64,000 nt of DNA from Neoalteromonas facilis. GTDB lineage: Bacteria; Pseudomonadota; Gammaproteobacteria; Enterobacterales; Alteromonadaceae. Both the position numbers and the translations under genes were made by a program. Every line of letters begins with the position of its first letter. Position 1 is the stretch's first letter. Below are positions 19,533-30,694 of this stretch, in pieces. The notes below the pieces were generated by a model. The model searched no databases, was not told where the DNA came from, and saw only the letters and a list, made by a program, of their open reading frames with translations. Location: the NCBI RefSeq assembly GCF_002807665.1, contig NZ_PEAY01000001.1, positions 992,001-1,056,000 of the forward strand, written 5' to 3'.

Positions 19533-21548
19533 TTACGATAGCGCCACTATTTGTTTACGCAATTGCTCCACTTCGTCACGTAAACTTGCAGCTTTCTCAA
19601 ATTCCAGCTCTCGCGCGTAGTTAAACATTTGCTTTTCTAGCTCTGCCACCTTGTCCATCAATTCCGTAGCTGTCATGGCTTTATAGGCTTTTTGTTTTTC
19701 AGCGACTTTACGCAATTTGATCTGGCCAGAGGCTGGATGTGCACTGTCACCAAGGTCCATGATATCGGTAATCGGCTTATTCAGTTTCATTGGTACAATA
19801 TTGTGCGTTTTATTGTAAGCTTCCTGCTTCTCTCGACGTCGGTTGGTTTCGTCAATCGCTTTTTGCATGCTACCGGTGATCTTGTCAGCATACATGATTG
19901 CCTTACCATTAACGTGACGTGCCGCCCGCCCGATGGTTTGAATAAGCGACTTCTCGGCGCGTAGAAAACCTTCTTTGTCGGCATCAAGAATTGCCACGAG
20001 GGAAACCTCAGGCATATCCAAACCTTCCCGAAGCAAATTTATGCCAACCAATACATCAAATTTGCCAATGCGAAGATCACGAATAATTTCAATACGCTCA
20101 ACAGTATCAATATCAGAATGCAAATAGCGTACTTTAACCCCGTGTTCATTGAGGTATTCGCTCAGATCTTCTGCCATTCGTTTAGTCAGAGTAGTGATCA
20201 GGACTCTTTCATCTTTTGCTACGCAGGCATGAATTTCAGACAGTACGTCATCCACTTGCGTAGCAACTGGGCGAATCTCAATTTGAGGGTCTAAGAGCCC
20301 CGTAGGTCTAACGACTTGCTCAACCACCTCATTATCGCATCGCTCTAATTCGTAATTACCCGGGGTTGCCGACACATATATCGTTTGCGGCGAGATATGT
20401 TCGAACTCTTCAAACTTTAGCGGTCGATTGTCCAAGGCAGAAGGCAGTCTAAACCCGTATTCAACCAAGGTTTCTTTACGTGATCGATCACCTTTGTACA
20501 TCGCGCCAATTTGAGACACTGTGACGTGAGATTCATCGATAAACATCAACCCATCTGCTGGGAAATAATCCAGTAAAGTGGGAGGTGGTTCTCCTGGCGC
20601 TCTGCCAGACAAATAGCGAGAGTAGTTTTCGATCCCAGAGCAATAACCCAGTTCCAACATCATCTCTATATCAAACTGAGTTCGCTGACTGATCCGCTGC
20701 TCTTCTAATAATTTCTGATTTTCCTTCAATTGGGTTTTACGATCTTTTAACTCTTCTTTTATTTGGTCGATCGCATTGAGGATTTTTTCTCTCGGAGTAA
20801 CGTAGTGTGTTTTAGGAAATACCGTAGTACGAATAACCTGCTTTTCAACCGCTCCGGTTAGAGGATCGAAGATACTGATCTTATCGATTTCTTCATCAAA
20901 TAATTCCACGCGCACGGCGTGCTTATCTGAATCAGCAGGAAAGATATCGATGACATCACCACGTACGCGGAAATTACCACGCTCAAATGCAATGTCATTG
21001 CGTTTATATTGTAATTCAGCTAGCCGACGCAAAATATCACGCTGATCCATGGTGTCACCTTGGCGCAAGTGCAACAACATTTTCATGTATGATTGCGGAT
21101 CACCCAAGCCGTATATCGCGGAAACGCTCGCAATAATGACGACATCTCGCCTTTCCATCAGTGCTTTGGTGGCTGACAAACGCATTTGTTCGATATGGTC
21201 GTTTATCGACGCGTCTTTCTCTATGAACGTATCCGTTGTCGGTACATAGGCTTCTGGCTGATAGTAATCGTAGTAAGAAACAAAATATTCGACGGCGTTG
21301 TTGGGGAAAAACTCTTTCATTTCACCATACAATTGAGCCGCTAGGGTTTTATTGTGGGCGAGTATTAACGTCGGCCTCTGAACCTGAGAAATAACGTTCG
21401 CCATGGTAAACGTCTTACCGGAGCCCGTTACCCCAAGCAGGGTTTGAGTTGCCAAACCATCTTCTAGGCCCTCAACCAACGCGCTAATCGCTTTGGGTTG
21501 ATCACCTGCAGGTTTATAGTGCGATACGAGTTCAAATTCTTTGCTCAT
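19533..21548 (-). CDS. uvrB: Excinuclease ABC subunit UvrB
   Basis: Damage-verifying helicase-like subunit of nucleotide excision repair. Walker [14 protein letters not shown] near residues 39-51, the beta-hairpin [12 protein letters not shown] near 92-103, helicase motif DESHVT, the region [33 protein letters not shown], and the C-terminal UVR domain. Length 671 matches E. coli (673). It lies 8 bases downstream of the MATE gene on the same strand and may be read from that transcript as well as from its own promoter. Confidence 0.98.
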   Translation of the reverse strand: MSKEFELVSHYKPAGDQPKAISALVEGLEDGLATQTLLGVTGSGKTFTMANVISQVQRPTLILAHNKTLAAQLYGEMKEFFPNNAVEYFVSYYDYYQPEAYVPTTDTFIEKDASINDHIEQMRLSATKALMERRDVVIIASVSAIYGLGDPQSYMKMLLHLRQGDTMDQRDILRRLAELQYKRNDIAFERGNFRVRGDVIDIFPADSDKHAVRVELFDEEIDKISIFDPLTGAVEKQVIRTTVFPKTHYVTPREKILNAIDQIKEELKDRKTQLKENQKLLEEQRISQRTQFDIEMMLELGYCSGIENYSRYLSGRAPGEPPPTLLDYFPADGLMFIDESHVTVSQIGAMYKGDRSRKETLVEYGFRLPSALDNRPLKFEEFEHISPQTIYVSATPGNYELERCDNEVVEQVVRPTGLLDPQIEIRPVATQVDDVLSEIHACVAKDERVLITTLTKRMAEDLSEYLNEHGVKVRYLHSDIDTVERIEIIRDLRIGKFDVLVGINLLREGLDMPEVSLVAILDADKEGFLRAEKSLIQTIGRAARHVNGKAIMYADKITGSMQKAIDETNRRREKQEAYNKTHNIVPMKLNKPITDIMDLGDSAHPASGQIKLRKVAEKQKAYKAMTATELMDKVAELEKQMFNYARELEFEKAASLRDEVEQLRKQIVALS

Positions 21549-21556
21549 ATTTATCC

Positions 21557-22933
21557 TTATGCCTGCTCTGCTAATGCCGCTTCCACATCTTTATGAATAG
21601 CGCGTTTGAACCACACATACGAAACCACCGCCATCAATAGGTTCGCGATAACGCAGCCCCAGAATAAGCCTTCAAGCTGATAAAGGAGACTACCTAAAAA
21701 GGCCAGCGGCACGAAAAAGACAAATAATCGGATAACACTGAGTATCAATGCCGCCATTGGTTTATGCATGGCATTAAATGACGAGTTAGTCAGAATAATG
21801 ATCCCCTGAAGTCCGTAACCCAATGGCACTATCATTAAAAACAGTTGGATGAGCCCCGCAACATAGGCATCGTCGGTAAAAATTTGAGCAATCCAAGGTG
21901 ATACAACCCACATGATCGCAAAAACGCCTAATTGCCACATCATCACAAACTTGATACTCATACTGTATGCATCTCTTACTCGATCAAGTTTTTGCGCCCC
22001 AAAATTTTGACTTATTAATGGCGGCAATGACATCGACATAGATAACACGACAATACAGGCGATGGACTCCAGTCGATTGCCGACTCCCCATGCCGCAACC
22101 GCTCCAGCACCATAGGCTGACACAATTTTGGTTAACACACCGCCCGCTATGGGCGTTAGCATATTGGCTCCTGCAGCCGGCAAGCCAATGCGCAATATAT
22201 TCGTACTGGTAAAACGCAGTTCGTCCAAAGTCAAAAGACGGGGCAACATAAGTTGGCGTTTAATCGCCAATAAATACAAAATCCAAAACACACCTACAGC
22301 CCAAGCAATCATAGTTGCGATAGCCGCTCCCTGGATACCCATGGCTGGAATAGGTCCCATTCCGAAAATCAAAATAGGATCTAAAAGTGCGTTTATTCCG
22401 CCACCTGCTGCCATAATTATACTCGGTGTTTTGGTATCACCGGAGGCTCTAAGAACGCTATTCCCCACCATCGGCAAGGCAAGAAAGACTCCAGCGGCAT
22501 ACCAAACAACCATATAGTCTCGGATGTAAGGCATTAAGTCGGGAGTTGCCCCCAGAAAATGGAAAATTGGATCAATCGTGAAAATGCCAATAATGGCTAG
22601 TACGCCAACCATCAGCGTCGCCAACATCAGCGCCCCGGTAGCGAACTCCTTAGCGTGTGTAGTATCACCACTCCCCAAATAGCGCCCTATAATGGCAGAT
22701 GTTCCGATGCCCAAACCGATATTCAAGCTAATTAGCGTAAAGGTTACAGGGAAGGTGAAACTAATAGCCGCAAGCGGCTCTGTACCTAATAAACTAACAA
22801 AAAATGTATCGACTAAACCGAACGTCATCAGCATGATCATGCCTAAAATCATTGGCATCGTCATTTTTTTGAGAGTATAGGCTATGTCGCCTTCGAGCAT
22901 ACTTGCTTGGCTTTTTTGCGTTTTTAAGGTCAC
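21557..22933 (-). CDS. MATE family efflux transporter
   Basis: A roughly 458-residue multidrug/Na+ antiporter-type exporter with 12 hydrophobic segments and the two-fold MATE repeat. The longest frame begins at 22993, but the first 20 residues are not family-like. I prefer the GTG at 22933, preceded by AAAGAG at 7-base spacing; an ATG at 22900 is another option. The first helix text ([20 protein letters not shown]) is MATE-like. It precedes uvrB closely. Substrate unknown. Confidence 0.85.
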   Translation of the reverse strand: MTLKTQKSQASMLEGDIAYTLKKMTMPMILGMIMLMTFGLVDTFFVSLLGTEPLAAISFTFPVTFTLISLNIGLGIGTSAIIGRYLGSGDTTHAKEFATGALMLATLMVGVLAIIGIFTIDPIFHFLGATPDLMPYIRDYMVVWYAAGVFLALPMVGNSVLRASGDTKTPSIIMAAGGGINALLDPILIFGMGPIPAMGIQGAAIATMIAWAVGVFWILYLLAIKRQLMLPRLLTLDELRFTSTNILRIGLPAAGANMLTPIAGGVLTKIVSAYGAGAVAAWGVGNRLESIACIVVLSMSMSLPPLISQNFGAQKLDRVRDAYSMSIKFVMMWQLGVFAIMWVVSPWIAQIFTDDAYVAGLIQLFLMIVPLGYGLQGIIILTNSSFNAMHKPMAALILSVIRLFVFFVPLAFLGSLLYQLEGLFWGCVIANLLMAVVSYVWFKRAIHKDVEAALAEQA

Positions 22934-23671
22934 TGTAATTCTCTTTAAGCCTACCAGATTTGGCAGTGGCGATATGGTACCAACAAAGTCCACATCACAT
23001 TAGTTTATTTTGCACTTATACATGTCAATTGAGTGACCTGAATTTACAAGGCACCTGCGTATTTGTCCTGTCATATACGTTCAATCGACGACTAAAGCTG
23101 TTTAACGCACTGTCAAAAGCATGACGCAAGGTTTGGCATAGCCCTATTGAATACTGGAAAAATTCAACAAAAACAGTACCGTCTGCTTAATTAACACACA
23201 GGTAAATTTTGCAATAATTGATCCGAGAAATATGATCAACACATATTTTCAATCAAACATACAACCTATTGTTTTTTAGTTAAATTTTTATAACTTCTAT
23301 TCTTTTGCCAAACTATTCATTGACTTTATTTACTAAATTTTGTGGATATGACCTGAACGGTTATTCACACATTTATCCACAGATTTAGTGGATAACTAAC
23401 CAACCCCAATAAAACCGCCATGTTAATGGCAATTGGTTAAAATTTAGGTAAGTCATCACTAACCTTTATTTGCGCATTGGTTCATTACACTTTTGTTAAA
23501 CACTGAACACACGTACAGTGGTCAAAGTATTTTTAATAACTTTTAGTTAGATTACAAATTTAAAATGTAAAAAAACGTAATTAGTAGTACTTTTAATAAG
23601 ATGCGGGATCTGTGTGAGTTGTACAAAAAAAGTACATATACATTTTATTTAAAAAATAGCGCAGACAAATG
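22934..23671. other. Long AT-rich intergenic region with DnaA boxes
   Basis: About 740 bp without a supported gene. It holds the MATE-uvrB promoter region on the left, a cluster of DnaA boxes at 23341-23395, and on the right an inverted element (TTGTAC ... GTACAT, near 23619-23638) followed by the tRNA-Asn promoter. Several T-rich runs give it clearly lower GC than its neighbours. Confidence 0.6.
23341..23395. promoter_or_regulatory. Cluster of four DnaA boxes (DARS-like candidate)
   Basis: TGTGGATAT (23341-23349, one mismatch, reverse), TTATTCACA (23361-23369, consensus), TTATCCACA (23373-23381, consensus) and AGTGGATAA (23387-23395, one mismatch, reverse) lie within 55 bp. The last two form an inverted repeat TTATCCAC-N7-GTGGATAA. 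The region is AT-rich. In E. coli the DnaA-reactivating locus DARS1 is beside uvrB; here the cluster is also upstream of the uvrB transcription unit. Function is inferred from box density and position. Confidence 0.55.
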
Positions 23672-23700
23672 TTGACACCAACCCGCTAGCTCATTAATAT
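23672..23700 (+). promoter_or_regulatory. Strong sigma-70 promoter of the tRNA-Asn pair
   Basis: TTGACA (23672-23677), 17-bp spacer, TAATAT (23695-23700), followed by a GC-rich discriminator (CGCGTCC) as expected for a stable-RNA promoter under stringent control. Confidence 0.85.
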
Positions 23701-23721
23701 TCGCGTCCGTTGAAAAGCAGG

Positions 23722-23798
23722 TCCCCCTTAGCTCAGTTGGTTAGAGCGACGGACTGTTAATCCGCAGGTCCCCCGTTCAAATCGGGGAGGGGGAGCCA
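23722..23798 (+). tRNA. tRNA-Asn (anticodon GTT), first copy
   Basis: A 77-nt gene with encoded CCA. Acceptor stem TCCCCCT pairs with AGGGGGA, the D-arm is GCTCAGTTGGTTAGAGC, the anticodon loop is CTGTTAA with anticodon GTT, and the T-arm is CCCCG TTCAAAT CGGGG. It is transcribed with a second copy 20 bp downstream from the promoter at 23672. Confidence 0.97.
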
Positions 23799-23818
23799 CT
23801 TTTCAAACACAAAACTGT

Positions 23819-23895
23819 TCCCCCTTAGCTCAGTTGGTTAGAGCGACGGACTGTTAATCCGCAGGTCCCCCGTTCAAGTCGGGGAGGGGGAGCCA
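23819..23895 (+). tRNA. tRNA-Asn (anticodon GTT), second copy
   Basis: Same as the first copy except one base in the T-loop (TTCAAGT instead of TTCAAAT). The flanking AGCCACTTTT is shared too, so this is a recent tandem duplication. Confidence 0.97.
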
Positions 23896-24034
23896 CTTTT
23901 GTGTGCTCCGCAAGACTTTCTGAATAACCATATATTTATCAAGTTGTTAATTGTTGCGTAAACAGCGATAATTATATCTCGCTTTAGTCGCATACATTTG
24001 CCACTCGGCAATCGAAACGCAAGACGCTTAACAC

Positions 24035-24616
24035 ATGACAGAATTTTTCTTACTGCTCGTCAGTACAGTGCTGGTTAATAATTTTGTACTAGTTAAATTT
24101 CTAGGACTTTGCCCTTTTATGGGCGTGTCGAGTAAATTAGAAACCGCGATTGGTATGTCCATGGCCACCACATTTGTGCTGACCTTAGCTTCTATGTCGT
24201 CTTACTTAGTTGAAACCTACATTCTGACGCCACTGGATATCAATTACCTCAGAACATTAAGCTTTATTTTGGTGATTGCTGTGGTCGTGCAGTTCACCGA
24301 AATGGTGGTGCATAAAACAAGTCCCACCCTTTACAGGCTACTTGGGATTTTCCTGCCTTTGATCACGACAAACTGTGCGGTATTGGGAGTGGCATTATTA
24401 AACATCACCGAGCAGCATACGTTTATGCAATCTATTTTCTATGGTTTTGGTGCTGCAGTGGGCTTTTCACTTGTACTTATCATGTTTGCCGCTATGCGCG
24501 AACGCTTGGCAGCTGCAGATGTCCCCTTACCGTTCAAAGGAGCGGCGATTGGCATGATAACAGCAGGTTTAATGTCTTTGGCTTTCATGGGCTTTATAGG
24601 ATTGGTTAAATTCTGA
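24035..24616 (+). CDS. rsxA: Electron transport complex subunit RsxA/RnfA
   Basis: A 193-residue inner-membrane subunit with six hydrophobic segments. The N-terminal text ([20 protein letters not shown]) and LCPFMGVS are nearly invariant in RnfA. Rsx/Rnf moves electrons between NADH and ferredoxin-like carriers with ion transport; in E. coli it also reduces SoxR. First gene of rsxABCDGE-nth; its stop overlaps the rsxB start. Confidence 0.97.
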   Translation: MTEFFLLLVSTVLVNNFVLVKFLGLCPFMGVSSKLETAIGMSMATTFVLTLASMSSYLVETYILTPLDINYLRTLSFILVIAVVVQFTEMVVHKTSPTLYRLLGIFLPLITTNCAVLGVALLNITEQHTFMQSIFYGFGAAVGFSLVLIMFAAMRERLAAADVPLPFKGAAIGMITAGLMSLAFMGFIGLVKF

Positions 24617-25185
24617 TGTCATTATTTGGCGCAATCATCGCAATCGGTATTTTAGCGCTTCTATTTGGCGCGGTACTCGGCTACGCAGCAATCCGTTTCA
24701 AGGTTGAAGGCGATCCATTGGTTGAGCAAATTGACAGTATTCTTCCACAAACACAGTGTGGGCAATGTGGCTATCCCGGTTGTAAACCCTATGCTGAAGC
24801 CATTGCCAATGGTGATGAAATTAATAAGTGCCCTCCCGGTGGCGAATCGACAATAAAGAAAATAGCAGACTTAATGGGTGTAGAAGCAAAACCACTTGAT
24901 TCCGCCCACGGCGTCGAAGATGTCAAAAAAGTAGCCTTCATTCGTGAAGATGAATGCATCGGATGCACAAAATGCATCCAAGCATGCCCGGTCGACGCAA
25001 TACTGGGTGCAGCCAAACAAATGCACACCGTAATCATCGATGAATGTACTGGTTGTGATCTATGTGTTGATCCCTGCCCTGTTGACTGTATCGACATGGT
25101 GCCGGTGAAACCGACGGCCCAATCCTGGAGTTGGGATCTAAATAAAACTGCAGCAAACGCAATCCCAGTTAAAATGGTTTCATAA
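24616..25185 (+). CDS. rsxB: Electron transport complex subunit RsxB/RnfB
   Basis: A 189-residue iron-sulfur subunit: one N-terminal membrane anchor, a 4Fe-4S domain with [16 protein letters not shown] near residue 49, and two ferredoxin-type clusters ([12 protein letters not shown] and [12 protein letters not shown]) in the C-terminal half. One-base overlaps with rsxA and rsxC. The length is at the short end for RnfB, as in enterobacteria. Confidence 0.97.
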   Translation: MSLFGAIIAIGILALLFGAVLGYAAIRFKVEGDPLVEQIDSILPQTQCGQCGYPGCKPYAEAIANGDEINKCPPGGESTIKKIADLMGVEAKPLDSAHGVEDVKKVAFIREDECIGCTKCIQACPVDAILGAAKQMHTVIIDECTGCDLCVDPCPVDCIDMVPVKPTAQSWSWDLNKTAANAIPVKMVS

Positions 25186-27335
25186 TGGCGATTACACCTC
25201 TTTACGACGACATTATTGCAAAGATAACGCACGGCGAACTCTGGCAGTTCCCGGGTGGCGTTCACCCACCACAACAAAAATCATTGAGTAATTCACAAGC
25301 AATTTCTACGCTACCTTTACCGGATATTTTTTACATCCCGATAAAGCAGCACAGTGGCGTTGAAGGTGAGTTGTGTATCAATATTGGTGATCATGTACTT
25401 AAGGGGCAAGCGCTGACACGTGCTGTGTTACCGTTTTCTGTGCCAGTTCATGCACCGAGTTCAGGTGTTATCACCGATATCGGCGAACATACCAGTGCGC
25501 ATCCTTCTGGTATGCCTGAGTTAACCATCACTTTGCAGCCTGATGGCAAAGACACATGGATTGAACCTCAACCGGTTAGCCAATATCAGTCTTTAGAAAA
25601 ATCTAAATTAGTAGAGATTATTTGTGATGCAGGCATTGCTGGGTTAGGCGGGGCTGGGTTTCCTAGCCATATTAAAGCTAACTCACAAAAGCCGGTTGAA
25701 TTCCTGATCATCAACGGTATTGAGTGTGAACCTTACATTACGTCTGATGACAGGCTAATGCGTGAACACGCCTGGCAAATTCGTCAAGGTATCGAAGTAC
25801 TGTCTCACCTACTGGAACCTAAATGTATACTGGTAGCAATAGAAGATAACAAGCCTGACGCCATTAATGCGCTTACCATTGCATGCCAGGATAATGATCG
25901 TATTCGCGTCGTATCTGTTCCAACCAAGTATCCTGCCGGTGGCGAAAAGCAATTGATACAAGTCCTGACCGGTAGAGAAGTACCTCGCAGAGGACTACCT
26001 GGAGACATTGGCTGCGTGATGTTCAATGTCGGTACTTGCTACGCAATTGCCGATACCGTTTTTTCTGGCAAGCCGCTGATAGAACGTGTGGTAACGCTTA
26101 CTGGTAACGCCTTAAAAGAACCCCAAAATGTGTGGGCATTGTTAGGTACACCCGTATCACACTTACTCGCTCATGCGGGTTACAAGCCCCATCTACAGCA
26201 ATCCCAAAGAGTGATTATGGGCGGCCCAATGATGGGCTTTACCTTAACCAGTTTAGACACGCCCGTCGTCAAAATAACAAACTGCTTATTGGTGCCCGAA
26301 AAAGCCGAATTAACCGAGCCTGACGCAGAGAGAAACTGTATACGTTGTGGTTATTGCACCGATGCGTGCCCTGCTAGCCTGCTCCCTCAACAACTGTTTT
26401 GGTACAGTAAATCCAAAGAGTATGACAAAGCACAAGAATACAATCTTTTTGATTGCATTGAGTGTGGTGCATGTGCGTATGTTTGCCCCAGTGAGATCCC
26501 GCTTGTTCATTACTACAGGGTGGCAAAGGCCGATATTCGTAACCAACAGGAGGCTGACGATAAGTCAGAAAAGGCTAAACAACGCTTTGAAGCGCGCAAA
26601 GCCCGCTTGCTTGAAGAAAAGAGACTTAGAGAAGAAAAACACCGTTTAGCTGCGGAGCAACGCAAGCAAGCCCTTGAAAACAATTCAGGTAGCGATGCGA
26701 AAGATAAAATTGCAGCGGCATTGGCGAGAGCCAAAGCGAAAAAATCGCAAACAGAAGCACCTGTTGAATCAGACAATTCCGAAAGCAAGCAATCAAAAGT
26801 CGCAGCCGCTATCGCCAGAGCGAAGGCGAAGAAACAAGCATTAGCGGAAGAGACTAAAGCCAACGCCCCAAGCACTGAAGCATTGGAAACCGATGAAGTA
26901 AGTGAGCGCCAAGCAAAAGTCAAAGCTGCAGTAGCAAGAGCTAAAGCAAAAAAACAAGCAGCCGAAACGGCTACAACAAAAGCTGAAACATCAGCATCAA
27001 CAAATGATGAAGCAAGCGAGCGACAAGCAAAAGTTAAAGCTGCAGTAGCCAGGGCTAAGGCCAAAAAACAAGCAGCCGACGTGGAAACAGTAAAAGCTGA
27101 AACTCCAGCATCATCAAGCGATGCAGCAAACGAGCGCCAAGCAAAAGTCAAAGCGGCCGTTGCAAAAGCTAAGGCCAAAAAACAAGCAGCCGAAGCGGAA
27201 ACAGTAAAAGCTGAAACCGGTGACTCTGCTTCACCAAAGGCTAGTGATCAAGATAAAAAAGAAAAAATTGCTCGCGCTATCGCCAAAGCCAAGGCGAAAA
27301 AAGACGCTGCACAAAACAAAAGTACAGACTCATGA
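25185..27335 (+). CDS. rsxC: Electron transport complex subunit RsxC/RnfC with extended repeat tail
   Basis: A 716-residue subunit that binds NADH/FMN. It has the RnfC N-terminal barrel sandwich, the Rossmann-like part ([15 protein letters not shown] near 160, NGIECEPYI), a SLBB domain and two 4Fe-4S motifs ([12 protein letters not shown] at about 385 and [12 protein letters not shown] at about 424). After residue ~470 comes a charged helical stretch and then six Ala/Lys/Arg-rich repeats to the end. Such tails occur in many gammaproteobacterial RnfC proteins. The stop overlaps the rsxD start by 4 bases. Confidence 0.96.
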   Translation: MAITPLYDDIIAKITHGELWQFPGGVHPPQQKSLSNSQAISTLPLPDIFYIPIKQHSGVEGELCINIGDHVLKGQALTRAVLPFSVPVHAPSSGVITDIGEHTSAHPSGMPELTITLQPDGKDTWIEPQPVSQYQSLEKSKLVEIICDAGIAGLGGAGFPSHIKANSQKPVEFLIINGIECEPYITSDDRLMREHAWQIRQGIEVLSHLLEPKCILVAIEDNKPDAINALTIACQDNDRIRVVSVPTKYPAGGEKQLIQVLTGREVPRRGLPGDIGCVMFNVGTCYAIADTVFSGKPLIERVVTLTGNALKEPQNVWALLGTPVSHLLAHAGYKPHLQQSQRVIMGGPMMGFTLTSLDTPVVKITNCLLVPEKAELTEPDAERNCIRCGYCTDACPASLLPQQLFWYSKSKEYDKAQEYNLFDCIECGACAYVCPSEIPLVHYYRVAKADIRNQQEADDKSEKAKQRFEARKARLLEEKRLREEKHRLAAEQRKQALENNSGSDAKDKIAAALARAKAKKSQTEAPVESDNSESKQSKVAAAIARAKAKKQALAEETKANAPSTEALETDEVSERQAKVKAAVARAKAKKQAAETATTKAETSASTNDEASERQAKVKAAVARAKAKKQAADVETVKAETPASSSDAANERQAKVKAAVAKAKAKKQAAEAETVKAETGDSASPKASDQDKKEKIARAIAKAKAKKDAAQNKSTDS
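26695..27320 (+). repeat. In-gene tandem repeats encoding the RsxC tail
   Basis: Six copies of a roughly 90-105-bp unit, each encoding a core like [13 protein letters not shown] followed by an acidic spacer (often TVKAET or SERQ). The three central copies are nearly identical at both protein and DNA level, so copy number is likely to vary between strains. The antisense strand stays open through this region only because of the biased composition. Confidence 0.85.
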
Positions 27336-28384
27336 AACTAACCTTAACTAGTTCTCCACATCAACATATTAGAAGAGACACCGGTCAAGTCATGCGACTT
27401 GTGTGCTATGCCGCACTACCAGGGATCATCGCGCAAAGCATATTTTTTGGTTGGGGCGTTTTGGTACAGCTTATTCTTGCGATCGCCACGGTTGTATTAG
27501 CAGAAGCGGTAGTTCTGAAGCTTCGCAACAAGCCGGTAAAACGAACATTAGCAGATTACAGCGCTGTACTGACCGGGCTGCTGTTGGCGATAAGCATCCC
27601 CCCATTGGCTCCATGGTGGGTAATAGTTATAGGATGTATTTTCGCCATTGTTGTGGTTAAACAGCTCTATGGCGGCTTAGGCTTCAATATGTTTAACCCC
27701 GCTATGGCGGCTTATATCATGCTACTCATTAGCTTCCCGGTGCAAATGAGTAACTGGCTCCCTCCTCAGTCCCTCGCATATGAAAGCGTATCCTTAGTTG
27801 ATGCCATCGCCGTTGTGTTTACTCAATTCACCGTTGAAGGATACGATATTGCGCAACTGCAAACGGGCATAGACGGTGTTTCAATGGCAACACCGCTTGA
27901 TCATGTTAAAACAGCAGTAATGTCCGGCAATACTTATACTGAAGCGTTATCTTCGTCCATCTTCATGGGCAGCGCTGGTGCGGGCTGGCTCTGGGTAAGT
28001 ATTGCCTACCTGCTTGGTGGGATAGTGTTATTACAACAACGTATCATCACATGGCACATTCCTGTTAGTCTCTTGGCCGCTGTTGCACTGGTTAGCTTAT
28101 TTTTCTACACCATATCACCTGATATTCACCCATCCCCCTTGTTTCATTTGTTGAATGGCAGTGCGGTTGTGGGGGCATTCTTTATTGCGACCGATCCTGT
28201 ATCCGCGAGTACAACACCGAAAGGCCGCTTAGTTTTTGGCGCTATGATTGGATTTTGGATCGTTATTATTCGCTTATTTGGCAACTACCCAGATGCTGTT
28301 GCCTTTGCTGTGGTTATTATGAATATGGCCGTTCCGCTGATTGATTATTATACTCAGCCCAGAACATACGGCCATAAGGCATAA
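27332..28384 (+). CDS. rsxD: Electron transport complex subunit RsxD/RnfD
   Basis: A 350-residue membrane subunit with nine to ten hydrophobic segments. The FMN attachment segment [10 protein letters not shown] (Thr near residue 188) is present, as are [11 protein letters not shown] and [14 protein letters not shown]. Start ATG overlaps the rsxC stop (ATGA). Confidence 0.96.
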   Translation: MKLTLTSSPHQHIRRDTGQVMRLVCYAALPGIIAQSIFFGWGVLVQLILAIATVVLAEAVVLKLRNKPVKRTLADYSAVLTGLLLAISIPPLAPWWVIVIGCIFAIVVVKQLYGGLGFNMFNPAMAAYIMLLISFPVQMSNWLPPQSLAYESVSLVDAIAVVFTQFTVEGYDIAQLQTGIDGVSMATPLDHVKTAVMSGNTYTEALSSSIFMGSAGAGWLWVSIAYLLGGIVLLQQRIITWHIPVSLLAAVALVSLFFYTISPDIHPSPLFHLLNGSAVVGAFFIATDPVSASTTPKGRLVFGAMIGFWIVIIRLFGNYPDAVAFAVVIMNMAVPLIDYYTQPRTYGHKA

Positions 28385-28394
28385 AGGGACGAGC

Positions 28395-29042
28395 ATGCTG
28401 AATAGTGTATCTAAGAACGGTGCTATCCTCTGTGGTTTTGCGATTGTAACGACAGCTGCCATCGTACTGACTTATCAAGGTACCAAGGAGAAAATAGCAC
28501 AGCAACGGCTCTCCCTGTTACAGGCCACTTTACAACAAGTAATGCCAAAGCATTACCATGACAATGACCTTACGCAGACATGCGCTCTTGTCCAACATGA
28601 AGATCTTGCAAAGAGCGGAATGCAACGTATCTATCGCGCGGAACTAGGCGGCAAGCCAACTGGCTTCGTGTTAGAAACAACCGCGCCAAATGGCTATAGC
28701 GGCAATATTCACATGCTAGTGGGTGTTACGCTTGAAGGTACGGTAACTGGTGTAAGAGTATTAGATCATAAAGAAACACCCGGGCTCGGTGATAAAATAG
28801 ACTTGCGTATCAGCGATTGGATTTTGTCCTTTGCAGGTAAACAGGTCAGTGATGAAACCGTAAGTCAATGGGGAGTGAAAAAAGATGGTGGCCAGTTTGA
28901 CCAGTTTACAGGCGCTACCATCACGCCCCGAGCTGTGGTTAACCAAGTTGAAAAAGCCGCACTAAGCGCACTAGGCAATAGTCAAGAATGGCTTAACTTA
29001 CCTGTAGACTGTGCCGATACTGAGGGAGTATCAGATGAGTAA
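28395..29042 (+). CDS. rsxG: Electron transport complex subunit RsxG/RnfG
   Basis: A 215-residue subunit with one N-terminal membrane segment and a periplasmic FMN-binding domain; the covalent FMN motif is [11 protein letters not shown] near residue 175. The longest frame starts at 28341, but the ATG at 28395 has AAAGGGACGAG just before it, does not run into rsxD, and gives the family N-terminus ([20 protein letters not shown]). Confidence 0.96.
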   Translation: MLNSVSKNGAILCGFAIVTTAAIVLTYQGTKEKIAQQRLSLLQATLQQVMPKHYHDNDLTQTCALVQHEDLAKSGMQRIYRAELGGKPTGFVLETTAPNGYSGNIHMLVGVTLEGTVTGVRVLDHKETPGLGDKIDLRISDWILSFAGKQVSDETVSQWGVKKDGGQFDQFTGATITPRAVVNQVEKAALSALGNSQEWLNLPVDCADTEGVSDE

Positions 29043-29739
29043 CCAAGCCGCGCAGGAACTAAAAGACCTGACCTTACAAGGGTTGTGGAAGAATAACCCG
29101 GCACTGGTTCAGTTGCTTGGTCTATGTCCTTTATTGGCTGTCACAGCGACTGTTACCAATGGTTTAGGTCTAGGCCTTGCCACTACGCTTGTATTAATAG
29201 GCTCCAACATAACCGTTTCAGTGGTTCGTAACGTCGTGCCAAATGAAATCAGGATCCCCATTTTCGTTATGGTGATTGCTGCATTCGTAACCGTAGTTGA
29301 ACTGTTAATGAATGCCTTTACCTACGAACTTTATTTAGCATTAGGGATTTTCATTCCTTTAATCGTGACGAATTGCGCGATTATTGGTCGAGCAGAAGCC
29401 TATGCCTCTAAAAACTCCGTAGGATACGCCGCGTATGATGGTTTATCCATGGGGGTCGGGTTTACGGCAGTATTGGTTACATTAGGTGCAGTACGCGAGT
29501 TACTCGGCAATGGTACCCTACTTTCAGGAGCTGAATTATTGCTGGGTGATTGGGCAAAGGTTCTCAAAATCACCGTATTTACTACCGATAGCCCGTTCTT
29601 ATTGGCTATTTTGCCGCCTGGGGCGTTTCTCGCGATGGGCTTTATCATCGCTGGGAAAAATGCACTTGATAGTCATCTCGCCCGCCGTCAACCACAAGAA
29701 ACCAAAACCGTTGAACGTGCACGCGTTACCGCGGAATAA
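29035..29739 (+). CDS. rsxE: Electron transport complex subunit RsxE/RnfE
   Basis: A 234-residue membrane subunit homologous to RsxA, with six hydrophobic segments; [20 protein letters not shown] is the family signature near the N-terminus. The start at 29035 overlaps the rsxG stop by 8 bases and is preceded by GAGGGAG; the longer frame from 29011 has eight non-conserved residues. Last Rsx subunit before nth. Confidence 0.96.
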   Translation: MSNQAAQELKDLTLQGLWKNNPALVQLLGLCPLLAVTATVTNGLGLGLATTLVLIGSNITVSVVRNVVPNEIRIPIFVMVIAAFVTVVELLMNAFTYELYLALGIFIPLIVTNCAIIGRAEAYASKNSVGYAAYDGLSMGVGFTAVLVTLGAVRELLGNGTLLSGAELLLGDWAKVLKITVFTTDSPFLLAILPPGAFLAMGFIIAGKNALDSHLARRQPQETKTVERARVTAE

Positions 29740-29757
29740 AAACAATTAAATATTGCT

Positions 29758-30390
29758 ATGAATAACCAAAAACGCGTTGAAATATTAACCCGGTTACGTG
29801 ATGCGAATCCTCACCCAACCACAGAATTAAATTTTTCTACTCCTTTTGAATTGCTTGTCGCGGTTACACTTTCTGCACAGGCAACGGACGTAGGCGTCAA
29901 TAAGGCAACGGACAAACTGTTTCCCGTCGCCAATACACCTGAAGCTATATATGCGCTCGGAGTGGAAGGACTGAAAAGCTATATCAAAACCATTGGGTTA
30001 TTTAATTCAAAAGCCGAGAACGTGATTAAGGCCTGTAAAATCTTAATTGAACAACACAATTCTCAAGTTCCTGAAGACCGAGAAGCGTTAGAAGCGCTCC
30101 CTGGCGTTGGCCGTAAAACTGCAAACGTAGTGCTCAATACAGCGTTTGGCTGGCCCACGATCGCTGTCGACACACATATTTTCCGTGTCAGTAATCGTAC
30201 AAAGTTTGCCATGGGTAAAAATGTCGATCAGGTCGAACAAAAACTGCTTAAAGTCGTTCCGAAAGAATTCAAAGTCGATGTTCACCACTGGCTGATCCTG
30301 CACGGTCGCTACACCTGCATCGCCCGCAAACCTCGTTGTGGTTCTTGTATTATTGAAGACTTGTGCGAGTTTAAAGAAAAAACAGAGTAG
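29758..30390 (+). CDS. nth: Endonuclease III (DNA glycosylase/AP lyase)
   Basis: Removes oxidised pyrimidines. It shows the helix-hairpin-helix LPGVGRKTANVVL with the catalytic Lys (GVGRKTA, about residue 120), the catalytic Asp in AVDTHIFR (about 138), and the C-terminal 4Fe-4S ligands in C-x6-C-x2-C-x5-C spacing. Length 210 is standard (E. coli 211). It starts 18 bp after rsxE, the same rsx-nth linkage as in E. coli. A weak ribosome-binding site precedes the ATG. Confidence 0.98.
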   Translation: MNNQKRVEILTRLRDANPHPTTELNFSTPFELLVAVTLSAQATDVGVNKATDKLFPVANTPEAIYALGVEGLKSYIKTIGLFNSKAENVIKACKILIEQHNSQVPEDREALEALPGVGRKTANVVLNTAFGWPTIAVDTHIFRVSNRTKFAMGKNVDQVEQKLLKVVPKEFKVDVHHWLILHGRYTCIARKPRCGSCIIEDLCEFKEKTE

Positions 30391-30694
30391 CTAAAGTCTG
30401 CTGCGAGAGTTACAGAGACTGTTGGTACCATTAACTACTGCTGCTTTAGTTTTCCCAAACGGTCTTTCAGGTAACATTTTGTATAGTGTCTCTGAATGAC
30501 ATCTATAATCTTTTGATATTCTTAATTTGCAAAGCTAGTGCTGCTGACTACAAGTCAAGTTACAGATATTAAGACCATCTTTAACATCTAGTATTCCTAT
30601 GAATGTTTATAATTGTAATTATCTGTATCAAGGATTTAAAAGAACTCATTTACAGAAACTCTGAGGGTGCCTTTATACCGTTGTTATTTAACCC
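30391..30694. other. Intergenic spacer after nth, left edge of accessory block
   Basis: About 300 bp, AT-rich, between nth and a convergent serine hydrolase gene. No hairpin followed by a T-run, RNA gene or reading frame with a plausible start is evident. It marks the change from conserved operon genes to lower-GC accessory genes. Confidence 0.5.

Noticed and set aside
22128-22517. 129-codon plus-strand frame inside the MATE gene
   Set aside because: Antisense shadow of a hydrophobic gene; no independent support.
23341-23395. DnaA boxes as the chromosomal origin
   Set aside because: No dnaA, gidA/mnmG, mnmE or parAB genes are nearby, and only four boxes are visible; a DARS- or datA-like site is more plausible.
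24789-25277. 162-codon minus-strand frame across rsxB/rsxC
   Set aside because: Spans two conserved plus-strand genes; chance opening.
26513-27178. 221-codon minus-strand frame opposite rsxC
   Set aside because: It mirrors the Ala/Lys repeats of RsxC; composition, not a gene, keeps it open, and it has no ribosome-binding site.
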